Shown: piece after piece, positions 10,001 to 19,578 of the stretch | How the letters are laid out: each line of letters starts with the position of its first letter | Position numbering within the stretch: position 1 is the first letter of the stretch | From: Arenicola marina | Taxonomy: Eukaryota > Annelida > Polychaeta > Arenicolidae | NCBI GenBank assembly: GCA_964019135.1 | Contig: OZ025257.1 | Coordinates: 18,813,971-18,877,970 of the forward strand | Direction: 5' to 3' | DNA: 64,000 nucleotides | Position numbers and translations under genes: made by a program | The notes under the pieces: generated by a model | Told to the model about the DNA's origin: nothing | Databases searched by the model: none | Seen by the model: the letters and a program-made list of their open reading frames with translations, nothing else

Positions 10001-12836
10001 GCCTGTGCATGGTTGTGATGCACTGTACTATAGTTCTAAAAAGGCACCGTGCAGTTCTACTTGGCATGTGCAAAGTCAGAAAAAAGTAAGTATGTTCTAA
10101 GTAATTTTCACAAATTTCGGTACGTGAATAATGTTCCAATTTCAAGTCAATAATTTGTCTATTTCAGGCACTATTCCCAGAGGGTCGTGCGATTTCCAAC
10201 AGCGTCACTCAGTACAAATGCGTCCTTCACGGTTACTGGTACAATGACGTGGGGTCCGAGTTAATAGTAAACCACCAAGACGACGGAACTTTGACGGGTG
10301 AAGTACTCTCCTTATAAATAGAATCAGATATACTTAACTTAGTGTATCATGGAAATGGAAACTATGGAAAAATACGCTTTTTTCTTCAATTTGTGATACT
10401 CTGGCAGTTGTTTACAAAGAGGTAGTTAACCAAGGACCTGGTTTCTATCAGACAATTACATTCTCGGTGCAACAACAAACACAGTGTAGCAGGAAGACAT
10501 TAAATAATATATAAGGTGTCAACATATCTAGCTATGAGCAGGCAATTAACTTCGCGATGCAATAGCAAACCATACAATACTGTAAGGTATTAACATCTGT
10601 AGCTGGGATCACATGTTTAGTGGTGTTTTTTTGCAAAGCGTAGCAGCAAGACGTTAATGTATGAACATCTCCAGCTGTGAGCAGGTACGTGATTTTTGCT
10701 CAGTGCACCAGCAAGACAAAACTGTAGGATTTCCAGGTGTAGGCACGTGTTTACCAGAGGTCGTTGCAGTCTGATATTGTCTTGTGATGCCTTCAGGGGA
10801 GTACCGTTCTGCAGTGGAGAGGTCGCCCGGGGCGGCGGGGACCAGCCATTCTATAGTCCACGGTATCGGGGACTCCCGCCATGTCAACACGACGGCTGCT
10901 GTATTCGTGGTGTGGAGAGGCGGCCAGTCAGTCACCGCGTGGGTCGGTGAGTCCAACCCTCATTATCGCTCACTAGTATTATATTTCTACTCACGATACT
11001 CGATGTATAATGATATAGCACATGTATGTTATAGGGATTTAGTTTCATACAATTTTGCAGGTCCGTGGTGCGACAGGTGATGTCGTAGTCCTACATTATC
11101 TTGTGTTGTAGATACTGGTTGCGAAATTGTACATTACGGACACACCACAAGGAAGTGAAATGCACCTCATAGCTATCACTGACGACTTGCGGGTCAAACA
11201 ATAGTGATAATAACAGAGAAAAAGAAACAGGAAGGTTAGGTAGTTTAGACCACTGATATGGCAATAGTATCTGTACGAGACAATGGCACGATATAGCCTT
11301 AATGCTGCTAAACCTCAATCCATGTTAAGTCAGCTGACAGATGTGGAAACGTTTTTCAGTTTCACGCATGGCCACGTGCATTCTGGGTATTGTTATGGTC
11401 TTTACATGGCATAAAGATGCTAAATCTCTGGTTTACTTAATGAATTGCTCCCCAGTCTGCAAAATCATAGCGACTGACTGTAAGACGGCGCTAGGCCAAA
11501 GGTTCTCCAGGTGGCGTATTTTTCATTGCTGTTAGTTTTCATGGCTAACTGCCGCTTGACCTCAAATACTTTAAGAGCGAGCTAACTTAGATATATCTGA
11601 TGACGTAAAAGATATTTATGGACCACGTGGCAAAATGATGTGAATAGCTGCAGTATTGATTGACAATAATTACGTGAGGCCGGAAAACCGTTGTTTTTAA
11701 TGTTTGATGACGGCGTTATAGCTGAGCTAATATTGTCTTTGTATGGTGACGTTTTTAAAAGAATATGCTTATATTCCGAAGGTGAAGTTGCAATATATTG
11801 GAGTTAATTGAACATCTTTAATATTTTAAATGCTATTTATGGTTGTATTCGTATGGAAAAAGGGAACAAAAGATGGCTACGCTGTAGCTGTAACTGGCAA
11901 CGTTACCGAAAATTTAGGATATTTTATTGGATATTATGTATCATTTTTGCTTGTTAAAACGACGTTTGATTAACTGTTCTTTTGATCTGCACTCGCATGA
12001 GTAGCCGATAATTATAACGTATAACAGAAACATCGCAATATCTCTGCTTCATTGTGTTTGGTGCATGTTTGTGCTCATTAAATAATTGAATATACACTAA
12101 TTATCCCTTTTTCAATGTCACCTAAGGACAATGCCACTTGTGTGGTGATGACGTCACCGAGGAGCTGGATATGAATTGGTTGCTAAGGACTCGCGTGGAT
12201 AGCTGCGACGAGGATTGGCTGGCCACGCACTACGGACAAAACAGCTTCAGTCGGGTAGAACAGAAGGAAGGTAATAATTTAATCAGTAAACCACCCGGAG
12301 TGCATCCATAACAATCCCTTGTCATATAAAACTCCGCCCTCTGTCTTGAAACGTAAAAATATGCTTCAATATATATCAACACTTTATCCATTTAATGTGA
12401 AAAGACCAACAAATATAATCTTACATTCATTCGTACAGGACTCCGAGAGAATATTTTATTCCAGTTAAATTTAATCTGAGACGAAAAATAAATTGCTACA
12501 ATCCTTATTTTACTTATTACTCGAATGTTTCCATTTCATACAGGATACCAAGAGACTCGAATGTTGTTTTTAATGTGATTATGAAACTAAAATGAAAAAC
12601 ATTTCCATTTTTGTGTGGCTTATATACAGATATGCTTCCAATAACGTTCGTTCCATGCAGGACCCCGCCGAAGACTTGGCGTGCACACCCCTGGACAGGG
12701 AGGGGAGGACGACCTCAACGTTCTGCAAGTACAACCCACTTGCGGCGCACCCGTTTCCATAGCAACGCCTGCTACCTCCTTCCTGACGTCTGTCGCGATG
12801 TCAGTTCTAATTCTGCGATTTGGGTGGAAGGGATGA
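6981..12836 (+). CDS. secreted or membrane-anchored protein with two tandem avidin domains
   Basis: Eight coding exons join in frame: 6981-7053, 7771-7926, 9075-9158, 9516-9715, 10168-10297, 10797-10946, 12127-12270, 12661-12836 (370 aa). Residues 1-24 are a signal peptide. Residues 28-146 and 189-310 are each a full avidin/streptavidin-type domain, with the family landmarks GTWYN..GSEL, TG.YR[TS]AV, AW.GQC and W..[TH]..G. A Thr/Pro-rich linker (about 147-185) separates them. Residues 311-370 form a tail with a hydrophobic run at about 343-366 that could be a GPI signal or membrane anchor. Biotin contacts of chicken avidin are largely kept (Asn12, Ser16, Tyr33, Trp97, Trp110 equivalents in both domains). 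Domain 1 has Phe for Trp70 and Asp for Asn118 (Asp is the streptavidin state); domain 2 keeps Trp and Asn. N-glycosylation sequons lie at N96 and N245. Biotin binding itself is inferred from the family. Confidence 0.9.
7290..7618. repeat. dispersed repeat, copy 1 (in avidin intron 1)
   Basis: About 330 bp that reappears at 16401-16726 in the same orientation. Shared landmarks include GTCCTTGAAT, ACCACAGGTTTTCAACTTAG, GCGATGCTTTGTT and GACACGTTTGCCACATCACA. Copies differ by substitutions and small indels. No terminal inverted repeat or coding content is visible. Confidence 0.8.
7771..7926 (+). CDS. avidin gene exon 2: N-terminal half of avidin domain 1
   Basis: Follows AAATACACAG and ends at G|GTACGT, phase 1 at both ends. 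It encodes residues 25-76, including Cys28 (equivalent of avidin Cys4), Trp-Tyr-Asn37, Ser41, and Tyr57/Thr59 of the biotin-binding loop region. Here the TGQYRTAV strand is in the same exon as the first strand, unlike domain 2. Confidence 0.9.
8741..8945 (+). repeat. tRNA-derived SINE-like segment
   Basis: Starts GGCCGCCTCGATAGTTCAGT and continues GGTTTAGAGCGCTCGCC. This has the layout of a tRNA 5' half with an internal promoter A box; a B-box-like GTAGTTCGCGTCCCGC follows at about 8823-8838, but spaced too far away for a functional tRNA. Two diverged 30-bp units containing CTTCTTCGC.AAGAGTAGGG follow (8880-8940). Best read as an old SINE in avidin intron 2. Confidence 0.5.
9075..9158 (+). 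CDS. avidin gene exon 3: central strands of avidin domain 1
   Basis: Follows TTGTTTATAG and ends at ACCG|GTGAGC. It encodes GLAPYISPGAAFGFAVSF and the strand ending AAWT (residues 77-104). The FGF.V pattern matches chicken avidin closely; the Trp70 position is Phe94, and the Phe79 position is Trp103, as in streptavidin. A sequon NGS starts at N96. Confidence 0.88.
9516..9715 (+). CDS. avidin gene exon 4: end of avidin domain 1 plus Thr/Pro linker
   Basis: Follows GTCACTGCAG and ends at ACAAT|GTAAGA in phase 0. It encodes GQC, the core strand TSWLLKSSV with Trp120 (avidin Trp97), Trp133 (avidin Trp110) and the final strand STRIGRDQFTR. It then runs into a Gln/Thr/Pro-rich linker (residues 147-171) likely to be extended and O-glycosylated. 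Confidence 0.88.
9860..9955. repeat. 22-bp tandem repeat, about 4 copies
   Basis: Four diverged copies of a pyrimidine-rich unit resembling TATTCATCTATATTTCTTTA in avidin intron 4. Confidence 0.75.
10168..10297 (+). CDS. avidin gene exon 5: start of avidin domain 2
   Basis: Follows TGTCTATTTCAG (phase 0) and ends at ACGG|GTGAAG (phase 1). After 17 further linker residues it gives Cys189 and the first two strands (HGYWYNDVGSEL), with Asn197 and Ser201 matching avidin Asn12 and Ser16. The exon stops exactly at TLTG, before the second biotin-contact strand. Confidence 0.88.
10797..10946 (+). CDS. avidin gene exon 6: central part of avidin domain 2
   Basis: Follows GATGCCTTCAG and ends at GTCG|GTGAGT. 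It encodes EYRSAVERSPGAAG, a loop, then the strand carrying Trp254 (avidin Trp70) and TAWV with Trp263. In domain 1 the matching region is cut by an intron (exons 2/3); here it is continuous. Tyr217 and Ser219 match avidin Tyr33 and Thr35. A sequon NTT starts at N245. Confidence 0.88.
12127..12270 (+). CDS. avidin gene exon 7: end of avidin domain 2
   Basis: Follows GTCACCTAAG and ends at GGAAG|GTAATA. It encodes GQCHLC, the core strand MNWLLRTRV with Trp282 (avidin Trp97), Trp295 (Trp110) and YGQNSFSR, where Asn303 matches avidin Asn118. The extra Cys pair (C270, C291) is at the same positions as in domain 1 (C110, C129). Confidence 0.88.
12661..12836 (+). CDS. avidin gene last exon: C-terminal tail with hydrophobic anchor-like segment
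   Basis: Follows TTCCATGCAG. It encodes residues 313-370, ending at a TGA at 12834-12836. A basic start (PRRRLG) and an acidic Gly-rich stretch precede Cys340 and a long apolar run (about 343-366, PVSIATPATS then FLTSVAMSVLILRF). This fits a GPI-attachment signal or a single membrane span, although the last residues (GWKG) are more polar than in most GPI signals. Confidence 0.8.
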
Positions 12837-13166
12837 AGTATTTCTGACGCGTATCAACGCTCAAGTTAATGAGGTCTTTTTTTGATATGCAAGAGTATAT
12901 TTACGTCTACGCACTTGATTTGATATCATTTTGTCCGGCTTACTGGTTCCTGTTCCCCGACCTGTGCGGGTAACAGCCGGGTATGCTTGTGATCTCATGC
13001 TAATATAGTAGATGCTGTATAAACCGAATGTGCTTGGGGCAGGCGGGTATCTTTGGTTGGGTAGAGGTTTCCGGGTTTATCAAAACAAAACTGAGCCTGT
13101 AATAACGCTCGATATTGCTCGCATTTCTGTTTCTCAAGTTGCAGGTTAAAACGCGTCTCCTGTACG

Positions 13167-13172
13167 AATAAA
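13167..13172 (+). terminator. candidate polyadenylation signal of the avidin gene
   Basis: First AATAAA downstream of the stop codon, 331 bases after it. It would give a short 3' UTR. No other strong candidate lies closer. Confidence 0.45.
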
Positions 13173-14099
13173 GATACCAGGATACCAGTGATACTGATAA
13201 AACGCGTGGCAAAGAAGGAGAAAAATGAGATGTTTGACTAACATTAAAGCTACAATATGTTTTAGCTAAATGCTCGCGACAAGAGGTCGGTCAGGACAAA
13301 ACTGGCAGAGCTACCTCGATGTCTTCGACCCATTAAATGGTCCCAACTCACTACCCAAGGTGCTTGACCCACGTAGCTTACACAATCTAGGTGCTTCCAA
13401 TCGGATCCTACTTGTAGGAGTGTATTTATATCACATGGGTAGTGAGTACGTAAAGTTGGGAGACCGCTTGGGTTATCGAACGCCCCATGGCCATTTCACA
13501 ACGAGTGGAGTGCCGCAGTGTGTGGCATGGTTTTGTCTGCCAAGGGTTGCATTATGGTCATGAAAGTCCCGTATGTGTTGTGTTAACAAGAGTTGTTTTA
13601 AAGCTATACAAGTCATACACTTGTATGTAAGTTCTATGAGGATTATCTGTGGGACCATCAGTACAAAGGCATAATTCGTTAAAAGGTTACGTTACTGTGA
13701 AATGAAGTGCCCATTTAATTGCCATTAATGACATTCCACGGGCGTTTCCAAGCATGTTTGGTGCCATTTTTTGCCCCTTTTACCTTTCTAAACGATATCG
13801 ACTGTAAAAGTATATATATCTCCTCCCTCCATGTTAACGGTATACCTGTCCAACAACTAGCTGCTAGCTGCGATAGCAACTTAACTTGACATCTGAGGTT
13901 TGAAAAGGGCGACCCTTCGCGAACCCTTCGCGGGCCCGCCTTACAGTGCCACAAGTTATGGGGTTTAGAGGACTGACTGGTGCTCATAATTATGTGGTGC
14001 GTTACTATCATTAATAGTATCATATCGGTATAAAAAAAAATGAAGCCATTGGATGCAACTGCGCACCCTGATTGACATCCATATTATTGAATCTCCCTA

Positions 14100-14272
14100 G
14101 TGCGTTGTGTTGTTCGAAATGATGTTTATTATCAGTTTGTTGGCGGCATGTCGATGTTGGGCCGAAGTGGGGGCCGAGGTTGAGATAGTAAAGGAAATTA
14201 AGCCCAATGAACACTGGATGATCGAACCGGGTCAGTCTGTTAGAAGTTCACTGTGCTACCTACTGAGCTATA
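14100..14272 (-). mobile_element. tRNA-derived SINE, copy 1
   Basis: On the minus strand the head reads TATAGCTCAGTAGGTAGCAC (A box) and then CCGGTTCGATCA (B box) at near-tRNA spacing, starting near 14272. A non-tRNA body follows, toward 14100. No TSD was resolved. Confidence 0.6.
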
Positions 14273-14339
14273 TATAGTCCCATGGTATCGTTAGATGTAG
14301 TAGGCTGTATTGGTGGGTATATATATATACATGTCATTT

Positions 14340-14518
14340 GTTGTATCAGAATTAGTCAAATGAGAGACATATACAGGATAATTGTAGTGATTCAGAAGAT
14401 ATTGACGTGCCATTGGGGTTTATAACTAGTTGTATCAGAATTAGTCAAATGAGAGCCATATACAGGATAATTATAGTGGTTCAGAAGATATTGACGTGCC
14501 ATTGGGGTTCATAACTTG
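14340..14518. repeat. 89-bp direct tandem duplication
   Basis: Two copies, beginning at 14341 and 14430, of a unit starting TTGTATCAGAATTAGTCAAA and ending near CATTGGGGTT. They differ at only a few positions, so the duplication is recent. Confidence 0.9.
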
Positions 14519-14649
14519 TATTGTGTGCCACTCATAATGGTGTGATAGGTAAGGTCGTCAGATAGAGATGTATCGTTGGCGTTCACACCACATTTTTGCC
14601 AATAAAAGCTACATTAAATTGATTCAAGACATCCCACAGACAACGACAT

Positions 14650-14757
14650 GGGGCTGGATGAAACGTGCCCCAGATGCATTTGCCACAAGGGTTCGACCCC
14701 ATGACCTGTTCGTCTGCAATACAAACCGCTGACCAACTGAGATATCGAGGTTCCCGG
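14650..14757 (-). mobile_element. tRNA-derived SINE, copy 2
   Basis: On the minus strand: CTCGATATCTCAGTTGGTCA (A box region) then CAGGTCATGGGGTCGAACCC (B box), followed by a body with GCATCTGGGGCACGTTTCA. The same body motifs occur in the copy at 16010-16105, so these two belong to one family. Confidence 0.65.
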
Positions 14758-15299
14758 CGTCAGACAGGTACACCGTATGTATACCAGAGCACCTGTAATG
14801 ATACAGCACGAGATTGTTGTACGCCGCACCCTTATTATCGCCCGGTCTCTTTCTCATCCGTAACGGATGCTTACAACGCAGTGGTTGCGTCATCGATTCG
14901 CACTGATCGGGTAACTTGATATTTGGGATATTTACGGGAAGGTTTACCATTAAAGTGACCAAAAAGGCACACTATCATGAATCAAAAGGAAAGAACGCAT
15001 GTAATGTTTTATTCAAATGTTTACATCGCAGTATATACAGGTGGGCAACGACATTGTAGGGTCAGGTCCCCGTTACGGCCGCACGATAATGTGATAAATA
15101 ATTGTATTATTGATGAAAGTGATTATTTCTTCCGCTTGTGATTTCACATGTGAATCTCGTTACCATGACAACATTGCGCTCATGGGTATATGGTACATCC
15201 ACTTTAGGCAAATGTCGTACTCTACCTATTATGATGTTCGGCTAAGATTGTAAGGTGTATATATCAGCTTAGATGTATTCCCGATTAAGACATGTTGAT

Positions 15300-15525
15300 T
15301 CCTATATTGTTTATACAATGTATATTTGTATACAATGTATATTTATACACAATGTATATTCGTATACAGCGTGTATTTTGACACAATGTATATTTGTATA
15401 CAATGTATATGTTTATACACTAATTTATAAACACTGTATATTTATATACACTAATTCATATGCACTGTATATTTATATATATATATACTGCATATTTATA
15501 TACAATGTATATGTATACACAGACA
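15300..15525. repeat. TA-rich TGTATA tandem/palindromic repeat
   Basis: Irregular iterations of TGTATATTTATACA-like units, each nearly self-complementary, over about 225 bp. Low-complexity sequence able to form cruciforms; the ORF across it is a by-product. Confidence 0.8.
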
Positions 15526-16009
15526 TATGCATTTGGATCTTTTATGGACAACTCGTATGCCCACCATCATGAAAAAGGCATGCATATTCATTATGGCTTA
15601 CTTGATGACTGAACGACTGCGTTACGTTACACATGGACGTATTCAGAAGGCTGGTAGGTTGGCCAACTGTGCCCCTCAAGATTGTGTATTGCTGCTTTAT
15701 TCGCCTTTTCTGATATTTTTATAAGAAAGGCGAAAACAATGGTAAAAGTGGCTTTACGCCAAGTATAATTTGTCTTTTATTGTTTACATTTTGATCATTT
15801 GCGTTTCGTTTAGTTGCTTTTTGGATATTTGTCGGCCTGTTTGGGGATCTCAGAATAAAGCTAGTCCTATAAAATAATTATGTCATCTGTCGTTTTTTTC
15901 TGCATGCTAATTCCAGTGAAGTCTTTGTTGGAAAAAACTGTTATTGTATAAGGCCCAATGTGTGTATATGAAGACTGTATAGGGCCAAGACACCTTCCAG
16001 GGCAAATAG

Positions 16010-16105
16010 TTTGGCTTGGGTGAAACCTGCCTCAGATGCAAGGGCCGAGGCGCGAACCCATGACCTGTTGATCTACAACCCAACAGGCTGGACAACTGAC
16101 TCTGG
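16010..16105 (-). mobile_element. tRNA-derived SINE, copy 3 (same family as 14650-14757)
   Basis: The minus strand reads GTCAGTTGTCCAGCCTGTTG, then ACAGGTCATGGGTTCGCGCC (B box), then GCATCTGAGGCAGGTTTCAC. Order and spacing match the neighbouring copy, with about one mismatch in four to five bases. Confidence 0.6.
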
Positions 16106-16400
16106 ACAATATGATAGGGGAGGCAAATGACTCCTTGGGGCGGAGGAGCGGTCGATACCGTATAGCGAATTCCCTAGGCCCTTCTTAAAATTCCTCATGA
16201 ATAATTAATTTCTGCACGAAAACGAGGCTAGCAGGGACAACCTCCAAGCGGCGCTCGCACGCGCGGGCGTATATTATGGCGTCTAATCTGCGCTTCGATC
16301 GTGATCTACCCGAATACTAGTTCCAAACTTGTCACTTACCTCCGTGGAAAATTATTTGGAGGGAATTCCAAAGTACCCAACAAAATATAGATAGGTATCT

Positions 16401-16726
16401 ACGGGTACAAATAAGAATCAGTCCTTGAATCATCCAAGGTTTCGTTTGACTATATTCCGTGATGCCAATTTACCACAGGTTTTCAACTTAGTGGTAAACA
16501 TCATCAATTTGTGTGCTTCGCGATGCTTTGTTAGATGTATCAGTGCCGCTACAGAGTTCCGCGGTGTTCCGGGATAGACACGTTTGCCACATCACAGCCG
16601 AAACGGCTAAGTTTATTAAGGTTTCTGAATTTATAGAATGAAACAATCTATTTTTTTGCAAATTGTAATATATATTTCGCCTGGGCTTAGTTTTGGCGGG
16701 AAAGAGCTCGATATGCAACTTTCAAC
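16401..16726. repeat. dispersed repeat, copy 2
   Basis: Second copy of the roughly 330-bp repeat at 7290-7618, same strand. It retains ACCACAGGTTTTCAACTTAG and ends near GAGCTCGATATGCAACTTTC. The copies lie about 9.1 kb apart, one in an avidin intron and one in the spacer. Confidence 0.8.
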
Positions 16727-17551
16727 GGAAAATAATGTTCGAATTAAGCTAGAGGCCTCTCGTGGCACGTGTTGTCATGGATACATTGAACTCGTACTCT
16801 ACTGTACATGTCTTAATATGAGTACAAGCAGAATCGCACCCTTTCGATTCTTACATTTGCGCCAATCAGGAATTCATTGTGGTTCCCCAAATCACATTTT
16901 CCAAGGTAGGGACATACTCGAGTGAGAAATTTCAGGCCTCTGGTGAAAGACCTGTTCCTAAAGGCTTGCGATATTTCAGCAAAGGCTATGTTCATGATGT
17001 TTGGGGTGCGTTAAGACTGGCAAGATATCTACTCGATAGCCATAAGACCAATGCTATGGGAAGTGGTTCACTGTCACAGGGGCGAATCCACAACCGGGCT
17101 CCCGGCCATTGTTTAACGGTCTCCCCCCATCCCTCCGGTCGCAATCGCGGTCACAATTTTTTAGTGGGCCCTCAGTTCCAATTTTAGGTTAAATAGAATA
17201 TCGACTTTGACAGAGTTAAGATTTTTAACTTATACACAATGCTGGGTTTGTCAGAGAGTAAATCCCCCCCCCCTCTTTTTCAACTCTAAAATCCTCTCGG
17301 AAAGGGTTTCTGTTTTTCAAATGACCCCCTCTATGCTCCATGCAAACCCGATCGGTTTATTCTTTTTCCCTGCAAACCCGCTCCATGGACGCAAATTTTC
17401 AGATTCGCCCCACACCCCTGTCGCAAGTTTTGTCTTTTATTTCTTCACAAATGCCCACTTTATCCACTGTAATCTTTATCGTTCTTAATTTTTCGTCAGA
17501 ATTTTCGCTCTCAGGCACCCAGGCACCACTCCCCTGCCCCCTCCCCCAGCA

Positions 17552-17584
17552 GATTTGTATAATAGTGCCCCCCCCCCCCCCCCC
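17552..17584 (+). repeat. poly-C-tailed repeat terminus, copy 2
   Basis: TTTGTATAATAGTG followed by a run of 17 C, nearly the same as the copy at 28-71. Confidence 0.5.
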
Positions 17585-17937
17585 GGGCATAGGCCTTGCT
17601 TCTGCCGACGTACTTAACCTGAAAATCCTGCTATCATCACGTTCACTTATCGCTCCACCCCTTCGGGTACTACAATTAAATTCTCAGAATTGTGCTCATA
17701 CAAGATTCTTGAAAAACCGCGGCGTCCCTGGCCAGGGGTCCTCAACTGGGTCTATCTATTGCCACCGGATGCTGTTTCCTCTCGAAAAATTGATTGAAAT
17801 AGATTCACCGTCTTCTATAGCACTAGAATAACAGTCTGGCACCGAACACAACGCGGGAATTGTGCCCCTACTCCGAGAGGACATTCGTCCGGTGCCGCCA
17901 TCACTATATATAAGGGCCCCTGAGGGGGGGGGGTAGC

Positions 17938-18157
17938 CATGTCGCGTGTCGATTTTAAGAAAAAGGTCCATGTCGCGTGTCGATTTTAAGAAAAGGTCCA
18001 TGTCGCGTGTCGATTTTAAGAAAAGGTCCATGTCGCGTGTCGATTTTAAGAAAAGTTCCATGTCGCGTGTCGCTAAGTTCTATGTCGCATGTCGATTCTA
18101 AGACAACCCCAATGTCGCGTTGTCGATTTTAAAAATCGCCGTGTCGCCGTGTCGAAA
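17938..18157. repeat. 30-bp tandem repeat (CATGTCGCGTGTCGATTTTA core), 4 good plus several degraded copies
   Basis: Four nearly identical 30-bp units start at 17938, then the unit decays over the next 100 bp. A related pair (ATGTCGGATGTCGATTTTTC, then ATGTCGCGTGTCG) recurs at about 38951-38992 in a PAN-gene intron, so the motif is dispersed as well as tandem. Confidence 0.85.
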
Positions 18158-19343
18158 AAGCCCATATGGGGCCCTTATATATAGCGCACGTGTTTTGTTG
18201 TTTTCACAACGTTTACCGTGCTAGCCTCGTTTTCGCGCTGCATGCATATTTTCTGAGAGGGGCCCATGATATCAATCCCCAGCCTGCAGCCGCCTTCTCT
18301 CCCAGTCTGCCCCCCCCCCCCTCCACCTTCCCCCAAGCCTGACAGCTTATCAGCCAGCACACGACGGATTCTGACTAGCCCTTGTGACTTGCAGATCCAG
18401 ACACTGACCTCGGGTGCCGTCTCCGTCTCCGTCTCTGTGTCTCAACACTGTCCGTGCACCATTTGCAGCCACGATTTATGTATTTATTTGCTCCATTACA
18501 CGAGACCCTTGTGATTTTAACTTACATGAAAGTGTATCTTGTTTAATAACAGCACAACACGATAGTCTCTAGCATAAAGTATAGCAGACGAAAGTGTGTT
18601 GACAGCCGCCTTTTTATGACGTCGTAAGGTGAAGGTCATATTACTGTGTTTTCATTGGTTAAAAGAAGTAAGCCCACGGAAGAGTCTAATATCAGGCACT
18701 AGACAAGGGGACAGAGCATTTTAATGCCCATGCCAAGTTTCTATACTAACAGTAATTTTAGCGTCTCAAAGCAAAAGCAATGCAAAAGGAATGTTTGTAG
18801 CTTCAATGTTCATATATATGAGAGGAACTATAAACGCATGTAAGCTTAATTCAAGTTACGGCTTGACATTGACACAACTTAACCCCCCTGCCCAAACTAC
18901 CAGCAATAATATCGCCCACAGACATGACAAATGACAAGGTAAAACAAAGCGACGGCCATAGCGAAACTTGTCTGCTTCGTTTGCGTAAAACTCATAATGT
19001 TGGCACCATGTGAATTCTTTTGACAACAGGACTGAGTACGCCAAATTCTGTTGGGTCTTTGGTTCAAGTTGACAAATATAAACTGATTTTAGGCTTGCCA
19101 ATGAAACATTTCGTGTGAAATTAGAAAACGAGGCGGCAAATAGTTTCCGTGCCGACTATAATAACATGCCGATGGACAACGGGTTATTAATCATTCCCCC
19201 CAAATCTTTCCACCATCCCGATATAAGTCTCCGAATCCATTTCCGCATGGGTGGCGTTCAAAGCTGATATATCTCAACAGGTTGTAGTTCATATCCATTG
19301 AATGCTAAAATTAATATGTGTTTCACAGGTATTAACAGTCCAG

Positions 19344-19578
19344 GGCCGTATTCGTAATCCCCTCGTAAATTACGCACGATAAGTACATTTTCGTCTTAGC
19401 CTCACCAGCTCGTTGTGGTGGTGTTCATGATTAAGAAATCCTCAATATAATTTTAGCACTTTCTTAATTAGGAAAATTCACTTCTTGGGTGACTTTTTAT
19501 GTATTTTGAACCCGATAATCGCTCGACAAATCTTCCACTTAGCGCGAAGTGGCCTAAGTGGCGATTATGAATACGGCC
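19344..19578. mobile_element. 235-bp MITE with GGCCGTATTC termini
   Basis: Left end GGCCGTATTCGTAATC and right end GATTATGAATACGGCC are inverted repeats with one mismatch. Both are flanked by CCAG (19340-19343 and 19579-19582), which fits a 4-bp target-site duplication. No coding capacity, so a non-autonomous DNA transposon. Confidence 0.7.

Noticed and set aside
17340..17831. 163-codon ORF with Pro-rich centre
   Set aside because: Runs through a poly-C tract and repeat terminus; no domain and no gene structure around it.
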